Notes: generated by a model not told the origin, from the sequence alone. A stretch of 5,171 nucleotides of DNA from Actinomycetota bacterium (GCA_010028225.1 RGOY01000096.1:1-5171); one strand, 5' to 3'; counted from the stretch's first letter, positions 1-5,171 are shown. Numbers and translations: made by a program.

Positions 1-315
1 AAGGAAGCCGGTGTTTCTGCCAAAAACACCCCAAATCTGCTGATCAAAGGGTGCGCCACTGACAAACAAAACTATTAACATCCAAACCACGAAGAATCCA
101 GCAAGATAACTCAATCCACGCACATTGAGTTCTCGATTTCGGTCCTTTGCGGTTATTGATAGAGCGAATGCCGCAAAAGAAAGCGAGGTAACTGCTAGAA
201 GTTTTATGAGGTTAATTGGATCAAAGTTGGACCAAGGGGAAACCAACAGGGTTGTTAGTGGGCCCAGAATTAGTAAAAGAGTCCCGACGCGCTTGTATAT
301 TGATTGGGCTTTCAT
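1..315 (-). CDS. O-antigen ligase/polymerase-like membrane protein, N-terminal fragment
   Basis: Reading the minus strand from ATG at 315-313 gives 105 open residues that run off the left edge. An in-frame TAG lies 12 bases upstream of the ATG, which supports this start; the ribosome site is weak (an AGG about 10 bases upstream). The fragment is hydrophobic, with likely membrane segments at about residues 10-26, 35-55 and 69-86. A short charged stretch around residues 57-66 (KDRNRELNVR) separates the last two. It ends in GVFGRNTGFL (96-105). A 'SPW/F..D..N..K' stretch after the first helix and the 'FGRNTG' phrase after the third are, from memory, typical of the N-terminus of O-antigen ligase/Wzy-type proteins, which join or polymerise lipid-linked glycans at the outer face of the membrane. 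The catalytic periplasmic loop would lie outside the window, so the function is inferred from the N-terminus only. It is transcribed in the same direction as the tRNA and the catabolic operon but is probably not part of them. Confidence 0.65.
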   Translation of the reverse strand, partial: MKAQSIYKRVGTLLLILGPLTTLLVSPWSNFDPINLIKLLAVTSLSFAAFALSITAKDRNRELNVRGLSYLAGFFVVWMLIVLFVSGAPFDQQIWGVFGRNTGFL

Positions 316-397
316 AGCTAAAGCCTATTCGTAGAATCACGCTTCGTCAGGAATGTGACAAGGCACTAGACGGGACTCGAAGGTAACGTGACACACT

Positions 398-473
398 TGG
401 TGGGCCCTGTCGGGATCGAACCGACGACCCACGGATTAAAAGTCCATTGCTCTACCGACTGAGCTAAGGGCCC
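398..473 (-). tRNA. tRNA-Lys (anticodon TTT), CCA encoded
   Basis: The reverse complement folds into a complete 76-base cloverleaf. The acceptor stem is GGGCCCT paired with AGGGCCC, followed by discriminator A (401) and an encoded CCA (398-400). The D arm is GCTC/GAGC with an 8-base loop containing GG. The anticodon stem is ATGGA/TCCGT, with one G-U pair. The anticodon TTT is read at 440-438 between CT and AA, the variable region has 5 bases, and the T arm is GTCGG-TTCGATC-CCGAC. The TTT anticodon reads AAA and AAG, so it delivers lysine. It lies 51 bases beyond the stop of the dioxygenase gene on the same strand and could be reached by read-through. Confidence 0.97.
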
Positions 474-511
474 TGAGGCCCATACGATACCGAGAGAACG
501 GATTCCTCAAT

Positions 512-524
512 GCCTCCGCGAGGC
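512..524 (-). terminator. Short hairpin directly after the dioxygenase stop; possible weak terminator
   Basis: GCCTC and GAGGC form a 5-bp GC-rich stem with a 3-base loop, beginning one base past the stop codon of the dioxygenase gene. No T-run follows on the minus strand, so it lacks the usual intrinsic-terminator tail. It may only mark or protect the 3' end of the operon transcript. Confidence 0.25.
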
Positions 525-1229
525 TCACTTCTCTTGCACTAGTGCGTAATTTGTAATATCTGTTCGAATATCCCAGAGTTCAGGGAAAAACGAGAATGAA
601 TTCAATTTGGCAAGAATCTCAACCGGGGTTCCCTGGGTTCCTTGCACTTTCATCCCGATACTTCGCTCCACTACCTTGAAATGGCGTTGGCGCCAAAGCC
701 CAATTCGCTCATCTAGCTCCAAGAGCCACTCTGCCAACTGGTAGAGATCCTCATATTTCCTATCGTTAAGGAAAAGGTCAAGCAAAGATAATTTCTCCTC
801 GCCCAACAATCGATGAAATTCCTTTCCCAGTTGGGGTACGGCCTTTCGAAGACCATTGAATCCCGGTGAGTCAAAACCCGACCCGTGACCAAGCGCGCGA
901 CGCACTTGCTGGTAGTCCCACGGTGACATTTTTTCTAACATGTCGAGAGCGTTGTGAGTTTGGTGAATGCAGAGCACAGCGCGACTTAAGAGCCTGTGTG
1001 CCTCACGAAGATTATTGCTTTTAAGCTGTGCGATCGTCTCATTAACTTCACTGGTCGCTAGTTTCAGCCAAAGCTCAGAAGATTGATGGACAACTGCAAA
1101 CAAGAGTTCGTCGCGATGTTCCCATTCATCTGGCCCTTTTTGCAGACTCAACAACTCATCGGTGCGAACGTAATTTTCGTAATCACTTTTGGCTGTTCCT
1201 TGAAGTACTGGAGGCTTTGCGTAACTCAT
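525..1229 (-). CDS. kynA: Tryptophan 2,3-dioxygenase (compact form)
   Basis: This is a haem enzyme of the cytoplasm that inserts O2 into the indole ring of L-tryptophan, giving N-formylkynurenine, the first step of the kynurenine pathway. The protein has 234 residues. Compared from memory with the Xanthomonas campestris enzyme (about 298 residues), the active-site residues are all present: F44 and H48 in LLFAVVHQSSELW (F51 and H55 in Xanthomonas), Y106 and R110 in WDYQQVR (Y113 and R117, which hold the substrate carboxylate), S117 in GSGF, the proximal haem ligand H183 in LWRQRHF, and T198 in GTQGT. The C-terminal FFPELWDIRT is also typical. The protein is shorter by about 50 residues between the SGF motif and the haem histidine. 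The ATG at 1229 gives a natural N-terminus, but there is no clear Shine-Dalgarno sequence, so translation may be coupled to upstream reading. It is the last gene of a three-gene operon. An unusual indole substrate cannot be excluded. Confidence 0.92.
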   Translation of the reverse strand: MSYAKPPVLQGTAKSDYENYVRTDELLSLQKGPDEWEHRDELLFAVVHQSSELWLKLATSEVNETIAQLKSNNLREAHRLLSRAVLCIHQTHNALDMLEKMSPWDYQQVRRALGHGSGFDSPGFNGLRKAVPQLGKEFHRLLGEEKLSLLDLFLNDRKYEDLYQLAEWLLELDERIGLWRQRHFKVVERSIGMKVQGTQGTPVEILAKLNSFSFFPELWDIRTDITNYALVQEK

Positions 1230-1233
1230 GTTG

Positions 1234-1299
1234 TCAGGATAGACCTGTGACCCAATTGAGGTGAAGCGCCAAATCGTTCTCTTGCGTAGTGAGCGTCAT
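1234..1299 (-). CDS. Possible 21-residue leader or coupling peptide
   Basis: An ATG at 1299-1297 overlaps the TGA stop of the bicupin gene (ATGA arrangement). It opens a frame of 21 codons that ends with TGA at 1236-1234, four bases before the dioxygenase ATG. The peptide begins MTLTTQEND and has one tryptophan (residue 16), no membrane segment and no motif I recognise. The case rests on geometry: it fills the intergenic gap almost exactly, and the dioxygenase lacks a good ribosome site of its own, so ribosomes ending here could restart on it. A 21-codon open frame can easily arise by chance. Confidence 0.22.
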   Translation of the reverse strand: MTLTTQENDLALHLNWVTGLS

Positions 1300-2141
1300 C
1301 TCACTGGATCTACAGGCGCAGGACGACCATCTGGATAGAACGCTGCCGAGGCTGAACCTTCAGGTCGAAAAAGTCCCAGAATCCAAAGATCCTCTTCGTT
1401 CGGATTGTGAATAGCGTGCAATAGACGGGGAGAGACGTGGAAGGCTGAACCTTTGATCAGTTTCTGCTCGCTTCCATCCGGACTGGCAAAAGCACCATTA
1501 CCCCGAACAATCACGCAGATCTCGTCATAGAGGTGGTAATGCTGTGGCGCACCTGATGAGGGTATAAACCCGACGAACAGTGTTGCACCGCGACTTCCAT
1601 TAGAAGAATCAAAAAGGACTTCGAATTGTCTATCTCCGGTTGCTGCTTGATGCTGGGCTGCGCCGAGGCGAGTTGTTGCAACTCGCGATCCTGAGTCTAT
1701 CTCTCGCTTGAGATGATTTGCCCAAGGTGTAACCGGAGAAGGAACGCTTGCCACCAAGATTTGTAGATTTTCCATCGATTTATTGGAATCCTGGCAGTTC
1801 AAGAGCAGTGACTCACCATCTAGAAGTGAGATAGCACTTCCTTCGGCGAGCGCAACGGTGTGACTTTCTTCAGTTAAGTGATTATCTTTGGTGAGAGATC
1901 CAAACTTGAGGTTCTCAAAAGTTGCCGAGCCTGCACCCGCGAGAACGTAGAAATAAAGGTCATAACCACTGGCTTCAAATCTATGTGCTGACCCAGAATC
2001 CAAAACATACTGATGTGCAAACATTGCCTCTGCATAGGGGCCTGGTGGAACGATTTCAAAACTCTTAACCCCAACTCCTACTTCTTTACCAATCAAAGTA
2101 GATGCATGCCTAACAATTCCCGCACTCACCTTCGAGTCCAA
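1296..2141 (-). CDS. Bicupin protein of unknown function, metal site only in the C-terminal half
   Basis: The 281-residue protein holds two cupin beta-barrels, at about residues 25-135 and 165-265. The C-terminal barrel carries a full first cupin motif: H201-Y-H203, then three residues to E207, then six to G214. The second motif is G231, P238, H242 and N246. These residues usually bind a divalent metal (Fe, Mn, Ni or Zn). The N-terminal barrel keeps the fold's pattern (YDLYFYVLAGAGSA, 60-73) but lacks the matching histidines, so it is probably structural or lid-forming. The start is TTG at 2141-2139, because an in-frame TGA lies directly upstream; a GTG at codon 5 is an alternative. No strong ribosome site is visible, and the gene begins 7 bases after the PLP gene's stop, so coupled translation is likely. 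Bicupins include dioxygenases, hydrolases and isomerases. The operon suggests a step on a tryptophan-derived compound, but the reaction is not readable from sequence. Confidence 0.88.
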   Translation of the reverse strand: MDSKVSAGIVRHASTLIGKEVGVGVKSFEIVPPGPYAEAMFAHQYVLDSGSAHRFEASGYDLYFYVLAGAGSATFENLKFGSLTKDNHLTEESHTVALAEGSAISLLDGESLLLNCQDSNKSMENLQILVASVPSPVTPWANHLKREIDSGSRVATTRLGAAQHQAATGDRQFEVLFDSSNGSRGATLFVGFIPSSGAPQHYHLYDEICVIVRGNGAFASPDGSEQKLIKGSAFHVSPRLLHAIHNPNEEDLWILGLFRPEGSASAAFYPDGRPAPVDPVR

Positions 2142-2148
2142 TCACTCA

Positions 2149-3291
2149 TCAAACTAAGAGGTTTCGGTGCTTATGAATTGCGGCGAGAATTCGATCTACA
2201 TCGTGATGGTTGTTGTAAAAATGCGGACTAATACGGAGGTTGCCATCGCGCGACGAAACCACGACGCGCTCCTTTCCTAAGGCATTGACCATCGCGTGCT
2301 CATCTTTCGTTTTCACCGCAATCATGGCAGCGTGATTGCCGTCTCCTGCAGGTGTAGCCACTTGAGCGCGCAAAGCCGTTAATCCTTCGCGTAGCTGCCG
2401 GTGCACCGCTCGAGTATGGTTCCATGATTCTTCGATGCCCACGTCGAGAAGTAACTTGATTCCTGCTGCGGATGCATAAAGCGTGGGAATCGGTGGCGTT
2501 CCACCCTCAAAACGACGCGCTTCCTGTGAAGGGTCATAGTTAAAGATATCCATCGCAAAAATATCTCTCGCGGCAAACCAGCCGGTATTTGTTGGGATGA
2601 ATTTGGAATTGCCGTTGACGAGTAAAAATCCAAGGCCTGGAGTAGTCAACAGATATTTATGCCCACCACCTATAAGAAAATCAGCACCTAGTGAGTCAAA
2701 ATTAATTGGCATTGCGCCACCTGATTGATAAGCATCGACAAGGACTGGAACTCCATGCCGATGCCCAATCTCCACTACGCTCTTGATATCGGTCATCGCG
2801 CCATTTCGATAACAGACATGAGTAACTGCTATGAGAGCGGTATCTTCATCTATCGCTTTCTCTAACTTTGCTAGATCTAAAGTGTTATCTGGTTCTGCAG
2901 CAATATGGACAACTCTCGCGCCGCGAAGTTCTTGTGCGTGGGCAATCTGACCGAGTGTTGGAAATTCCAGACTCGTAGTGACAATCTTTTTTCGACCTCG
3001 TGAGAAGTCGAAGGCTGACATCAAGGAGTTAAGCGCTGCTGAAGCAGAGGGTGTGACCGCTACTTTCGATTCACTCGTTCCAAAAACTTTTGCAATCAGT
3101 CCACGCACTTCTTCTTGTTTTGTCACCCAGAGATCCCAGAGCGCACCCTCGGACTCCATGCCGTCGAGATATTCATCGAGTGCCGCTCGAACTTGATATG
3201 CGAGCGCGCCTTGCGAGCAGGAGTTGATATAAGTGACTCGGTCGAAAACTGGAAAGAGATGGCGATAACGCGAGGCCGTGTCGAGGGTCAA
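2149..3291 (-). CDS. Kynureninase-like PLP enzyme (class V aminotransferase fold)
   Basis: The protein has 380 residues from TTG at 3291-3289, which is preceded by a GAAAGGGGA ribosome site ending 9 bases upstream. The open frame continues to an ATG at 3549, but that would overlap the divergent gene and adds about 86 low-complexity residues, so it is rejected. The fold-type I class V signature is clear: TPSASAALNSL (80-90, phosphate region), VTHVCYRNG (156-164), D186 in VLVDAYQSGG (pairs with the PLP ring nitrogen), K212 in GGGHKYL (Schiff base), and R353 in LRISPHFYNN (substrate carboxylate). GW (237-238) and FEGGTPP (261-267) resemble kynureninase, which cleaves kynurenine to anthranilate and alanine. 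The residue before the lysine is histidine, whereas kynureninases usually have tyrosine, so a different lyase, desulfurase or epimerase activity is possible. The dioxygenase in the same operon favours kynurenine or a derivative. It is the first gene of the operon. Confidence 0.85.
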   Translation of the reverse strand: MTLDTASRYRHLFPVFDRVTYINSCSQGALAYQVRAALDEYLDGMESEGALWDLWVTKQEEVRGLIAKVFGTSESKVAVTPSASAALNSLMSAFDFSRGRKKIVTTSLEFPTLGQIAHAQELRGARVVHIAAEPDNTLDLAKLEKAIDEDTALIAVTHVCYRNGAMTDIKSVVEIGHRHGVPVLVDAYQSGGAMPINFDSLGADFLIGGGHKYLLTTPGLGFLLVNGNSKFIPTNTGWFAARDIFAMDIFNYDPSQEARRFEGGTPPIPTLYASAAGIKLLLDVGIEESWNHTRAVHRQLREGLTALRAQVATPAGDGNHAAMIAVKTKDEHAMVNALGKERVVVSSRDGNLRISPHFYNNHHDVDRILAAIHKHRNLLV

Positions 3292-3295
3292 GAGT

Positions 3296-3305
3296 GGGGA
3301 TCCCC
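3296..3305. repeat. 10-bp perfect palindrome over the ribosome site of the PLP gene
   Basis: GGGGATCCCC is its own reverse complement, and its minus-strand reading includes the GGGGA part of the PLP gene's ribosome site. It could be an operator half-site or weakly mask the ribosome site, but palindromes this short also occur by chance. Confidence 0.25.
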
Positions 3306-3321
3306 TTTCAGAAGAAAGCCA

Positions 3322-3327
3322 AATATA
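3322..3327 (-). promoter_or_regulatory. Candidate -10 box for the leftward catabolic operon
   Basis: On the minus strand TATATT lies about 31 bases upstream of the TTG start. That would place the transcript start near 3315 and leave a leader of about 24 bases containing the ribosome site. No convincing -35 box sits 16-18 bases further upstream, so the promoter would be weak or activator-dependent. Confidence 0.35.
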
Positions 3328-3406
3328 ACCCCGCCCACCATGAGCGATTTCACATCTTTTCGCGCTCAATCCCGACCCATCGCCCCTGAATCGCCTCTTG
3401 GAATCA

Positions 3407-3435
3407 TTGACCACGCCTACCCTGAGTAGAAAGAT
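3407..3435 (+). promoter_or_regulatory. Candidate promoter for the binding-protein gene
   Basis: TTGACC (3407-3412) is a good -35 match. With a 17-base spacer it is followed by AAAGAT (3430-3435), a poor -10 match with three of six consensus bases. Transcription would begin near 3442, at the foot of the first leader stem-loop, leaving a leader of about 80 bases. Confidence 0.3.
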
Positions 3436-3442
3436 GAGGCAT

Positions 3443-3515
3443 CCGCCTTCGGGGAAAGCCGAAGCGGTCCCTGATGGGCGCGCAAAACCGATTTGTCGCG
3501 TTCGACTTACTCGAA
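3443..3515 (+). promoter_or_regulatory. Structured leader with three consecutive stem-loops
   Basis: Three hairpins lie end to end before the binding-protein gene. The first (3443-3467) pairs CCG-CTTCGG with CCGAAG-CGG around the loop GGAAAG, with C3446 bulged; GGA in the loop could also pair with TCC at 3468-3470 as a pseudoknot. The second (3479-3500) pairs CGCGCAAA with TTTG-CGCG around ACCGA, with T3496 bulged. The third (3501-3515) pairs TTCGA with TCGAA around CTTAC; its last two bases are the first two of the AAGGAG ribosome site. This layout fits a cis-acting control element. It does not match a riboswitch class that I can name. Confidence 0.4.
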
Positions 3516-3519
3516 GGAG
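3514..3519 (+). promoter_or_regulatory. Ribosome binding site of the binding-protein gene
   Basis: AAGGAG is a near-ideal Shine-Dalgarno sequence five bases before the ATG at 3525. It fixes that start and suggests strong translation, subject to the adjoining hairpin. Confidence 0.85.
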
Positions 3520-3524
3520 AGTAG

Positions 3525-4730
3525 ATGAAGAAGACGAAGAGATTCGCAATCACGATCTCTGCGCTAATGCTTGCATTCGCGGGGCTCGTTGGTTGCTCAT
3601 CTGATAGTGGTGAAGAGGCAATCGATTGCACCGAGCCAATCTTGATCGGCGCAGCGATGGCACAGACTGGCTTCATGTCGCCATTCGATGGCCCAGCACT
3701 CGCTACCGCTCAGATTGCTGTAGACAAGATCAACGCCGAAGGTGGCGTCAATGGTTGCCAACTCGTCCTTGAGGCAGTCGACACCGAAACAAATCCTGAC
3801 AAGGGACAACAGATCGCAACTGATCTGATCGCAAAGGGTGCGAAGATGCTTCTCGTTACCTGCGACTATGACATCAATGCAAAATCCTCACAGGTTGCAA
3901 ATGATGCAGGTGTGCTCGTCGTAGCACCTTGCGTCGGTTCAACCGCGATGGGACCAGACAATGGCCTTGACCTCGGTTACTCGATGGGCTCTGCTGTTCC
4001 TGGTGAAGCAGCGATCATGGCTGAGTACGCATTCGAAAACCTTGGTCAGACTGTGACGCTCTTTAAGGATATGTCGATTGCTTACACAACTTCACAGTGC
4101 GATGCATTCGAGACTCGCTACACCGAACTTGGTGGAACCGTGAAGTCAGTCCAGCAATTCACACAGACTCAGGCTGGCGCACTTGATAAGCCAGTAACCG
4201 CACAGGTGGCAAACGCTAAGAAGGATGGCGCAGATGTCATTGCACTCTGCTCCTACCCAGGCGGTGGCGCACAGGCACTTGCTGCAATCCGAAATGGCGG
4301 ACTTAACACTCCAGTCATCTCCGGATTCGGTATGGATGGTGCGTTCTGGCTCGGCGCTGTTCCAGATTTGAGCAACTTCTACACCGTGACCTATGCATCG
4401 GTCTTCGGTGATGATCCAAATCAGAAGGTTGTCGATCTCCTCGCTGCATTCAAGGAGAAGACAGGTCAAGATGCTGCAACTGGTGGTCTTATCACCGGCG
4501 CATCCACGATCGAAGCCTTCAAGCTCGCTGCTGAGCGCGCTGGCTCCTTCGATGGCGCAGCCCTCGCAGCTGAATTCAATAAGTTCCAGGATGAGGACCT
4601 CACCGCAGGTCCTACCTCCTTCTCACCAGATCTCCACGTCAACGTGAAGCGACCAATGGCAGTTATCACTGTCAATGGTGGCAAGCACCAGTTCGTGGAA
4701 TACAGAGCTGCTGAGAAGCCAGTCCTTTAA
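3525..4730 (+). CDS. LivK-type ABC transporter substrate-binding lipoprotein
   Basis: The 401-residue protein captures a solute outside the membrane and passes it to an ABC importer. It starts with a lipoprotein signal: KKTKR, a hydrophobic stretch (about 8-20), and the lipobox LVGC, with C24 as the lipid anchor. The mature part has the two-lobed type 1 periplasmic binding fold of the branched-chain amino acid family: ILIGAAMAQTG (39-49), VDKINAEGGVNG (66-77), then the D/N-rich DTETNPDKG (86-94), and VSQ-type material around SSQVANDAGVLVVAP (121-135). Six further cysteines (35, 78, 113, 136, 192, 242) are unusual in number and may form disulfides. Codon choice looks more biased than in the leftward genes, as expected for an abundant protein. 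A LivG-type ATPase follows 128 bases later. The ligand cannot be read from sequence. The divergent tryptophan-degradation genes suggest an aromatic amino acid or derivative, but family members also bind branched-chain amino acids, amides or urea. Confidence 0.93.
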   Translation: MKKTKRFAITISALMLAFAGLVGCSSDSGEEAIDCTEPILIGAAMAQTGFMSPFDGPALATAQIAVDKINAEGGVNGCQLVLEAVDTETNPDKGQQIATDLIAKGAKMLLVTCDYDINAKSSQVANDAGVLVVAPCVGSTAMGPDNGLDLGYSMGSAVPGEAAIMAEYAFENLGQTVTLFKDMSIAYTTSQCDAFETRYTELGGTVKSVQQFTQTQAGALDKPVTAQVANAKKDGADVIALCSYPGGGAQALAAIRNGGLNTPVISGFGMDGAFWLGAVPDLSNFYTVTYASVFGDDPNQKVVDLLAAFKEKTGQDAATGGLITGASTIEAFKLAAERAGSFDGAALAAEFNKFQDEDLTAGPTSFSPDLHVNVKRPMAVITVNGGKHQFVEYRAAEKPVL

Positions 4731-4762
4731 GGACCACGTAACTCGCATCTAGCGATTTACAA

Positions 4763-4800
4763 GAACGGGGCGCCCGCCAGATAAGCGGTGCGCCCCGTTC
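4763..4800 (+). terminator. Strong intra-operon hairpin after the binding-protein gene
   Basis: GAACGGGGCGC pairs perfectly with GCGCCCCGTTC (11 bp). Inside it CCGC pairs with GCGG around a 7-base loop, with T4789 bulged. No T-run follows, so it may terminate partially or protect the upstream message from 3' decay. Either role would give much more binding protein than membrane components, a common arrangement in ABC import operons. Confidence 0.6.
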
Positions 4801-4841
4801 CATATCTCACAGCGTTGAATACGCTTGCAAGTAACTAAGGA

Positions 4842-4856
4842 TGAAGGGAGCCTTCA
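4842..4856 (+). promoter_or_regulatory. Ribosome site of the ATPase gene inside a hairpin
   Basis: The sequence AAGGGAG, nine bases before the ATG at 4859, is a good Shine-Dalgarno. It lies within a perfect 6-bp stem, TGAAGG with CCTTCA around loop GAG, so folding would hide it. This may lower ATPase translation relative to the binding protein. Confidence 0.45.
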
Positions 4857-4858
4857 CG

Positions 4859-5171
4859 ATGTCAGCTCAGGGTTTTGCTGCCCGTGAAATCAGCAAAGCA
4901 TTTGGCGCCCTTCAAGTACTCGACAATGTCTCAATCACAATCAAACCGCGTGAAACTGTGGGACTTCTTGGTCCCAATGGCGCAGGAAAGACCACGCTGA
5001 TCAACATTGTCGCGGGTTATGAGCCGCAAGATGGCGGCACGGTGACGATTGATGGAGCTCCACTTGATGGAATGTCGCCCGATAAAAGAGCACGAGCAGG
5101 AATCGCTCGCACTTTTCAATCCGGACGCCTTTTTAATTCGCTCACTGTTGCAGAGAACATCGCACTCGGCG
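4859..5171 (+). CDS. livG: LivG-type ABC transporter ATP-binding protein, N-terminal part
   Basis: The first 104 residues of a cytoplasmic ATPase that powers an importer of the branched-chain amino acid (HAAT) type; the rest lies beyond the right edge. The Walker A motif GPNGAGKTT is at residues 38-46, preceded by the usual beta-strand start (ISKAFGALQVLDNVS, 11-25). The Q-loop is at Q87 in IARTFQSGRLFNSLTVAEN. 'ARTFQ' with 'RLF..LTV.EN' is typical of LivG, whereas LivF usually has an 'EGR.VF' form here. The Walker B and signature motifs are not in view. ATG 4859 is preferred because a Shine-Dalgarno sequence precedes it at a good distance; an in-frame ATG at 4841 has AAGG too close. It follows the binding-protein gene and is presumably in the same operon, with permease genes expected further right. 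Confidence 0.9.
   Translation, partial: MSAQGFAAREISKAFGALQVLDNVSITIKPRETVGLLGPNGAGKTTLINIVAGYEPQDGGTVTIDGAPLDGMSPDKRARAGIARTFQSGRLFNSLTVAENIALG

Noticed and set aside
125..334. Rightward ORF of 69 codons
   Set aside because: It lies opposite the membrane-protein gene, has no ribosome site or recognisable motif, and reads as an antisense shadow.
398..473. tRNA-Lys as an integration site for a mobile element
   Set aside because: No integrase, no direct repeat of the tRNA 3' end and no change in gene character next to it were found in the window.
1874..2231. Short ORFs on both strands inside the bicupin and at its junction with the PLP gene
   Set aside because: They lie within or opposite genes with clear protein motifs and show no features of their own.
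3379..3395. Direct repeat ATCGCC spaced 11 bases apart as an operator
   Set aside because: Two six-base copies in a region with balanced GC content are not distinguishable from chance, although the spacing is one helical turn.
3433..3480. Fluoride (crcB) riboswitch, suggested by GATGAGG followed later by CTGATGG
   Set aside because: The required first stem around the GATG segment cannot form, and the downstream gene is not a fluoride exporter. The resemblance is limited to short words.
3292..3549. N-terminal extension of the PLP enzyme by about 86 residues, back to an ATG at 3549
   Set aside because: It would overlap the start of the divergent lipoprotein gene by 25 bases. Its sequence is serine/arginine-rich and unlike the family, and a TTG with a ribosome site at 3291 gives a normal family length.
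4146..4684. Leftward and out-of-frame ORFs of 72-107 codons within the binding-protein gene
   Set aside because: They are shadows of a strongly biased coding sequence, with no independent start signals or domains.

Overview
The window looks like an ordinary chromosomal stretch of an actinobacterium, possibly a small-genome aquatic lineage. The basis is the balanced GC content, the use of TTG starts, a LivK-type lipoprotein with a classical lipobox, and an O-antigen-ligase-like protein with the phrasing common in Actinomycetota. This taxonomic call is weak and rests on impression, not on a search.

Layout from left to right. (1) Positions 1-315, minus strand: the first 105 residues of a multi-pass membrane protein of the O-antigen ligase/polymerase type, running off the left edge. 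(2) 398-473, minus: tRNA-Lys(TTT) with an encoded CCA end. (3) 525-3291, minus: a compact three-gene block in the order kynureninase-like PLP enzyme (2149-3291, TTG start), bicupin (1296-2141, TTG start) and tryptophan 2,3-dioxygenase (525-1229). The 66-bp gap before the dioxygenase is almost exactly filled by a possible 21-codon ORF. (4) 3292-3524: the divergent control region, with candidate promoters in both directions and three consecutive stem-loops in the rightward leader. (5) 3525-4730, plus: a LivK-type substrate-binding lipoprotein. (6) A strong hairpin at 4763-4800. (7) 4859 to the right edge, plus: the start of a LivG-type ABC ATPase.

How the genes may work together. Tryptophan 2,3-dioxygenase opens the indole ring of tryptophan to N-formylkynurenine. 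A kynureninase-like enzyme would cleave kynurenine, or a relative of it, to an anthranilate-type product and alanine. The step normally between them, deformylation, has no recognisable enzyme here; instead an uncharacterised bicupin with one intact metal site lies in the same operon. The divergent branched-chain-amino-acid-type importer is a plausible but unproven source of the substrate. The most interesting part of the window is therefore a possible kynurenine-type catabolic module with a bicupin of unknown role next to a dedicated transporter. The dioxygenase assignment is firm, the PLP enzyme's substrate is moderately supported, and the bicupin's reaction and the transporter's ligand are open.
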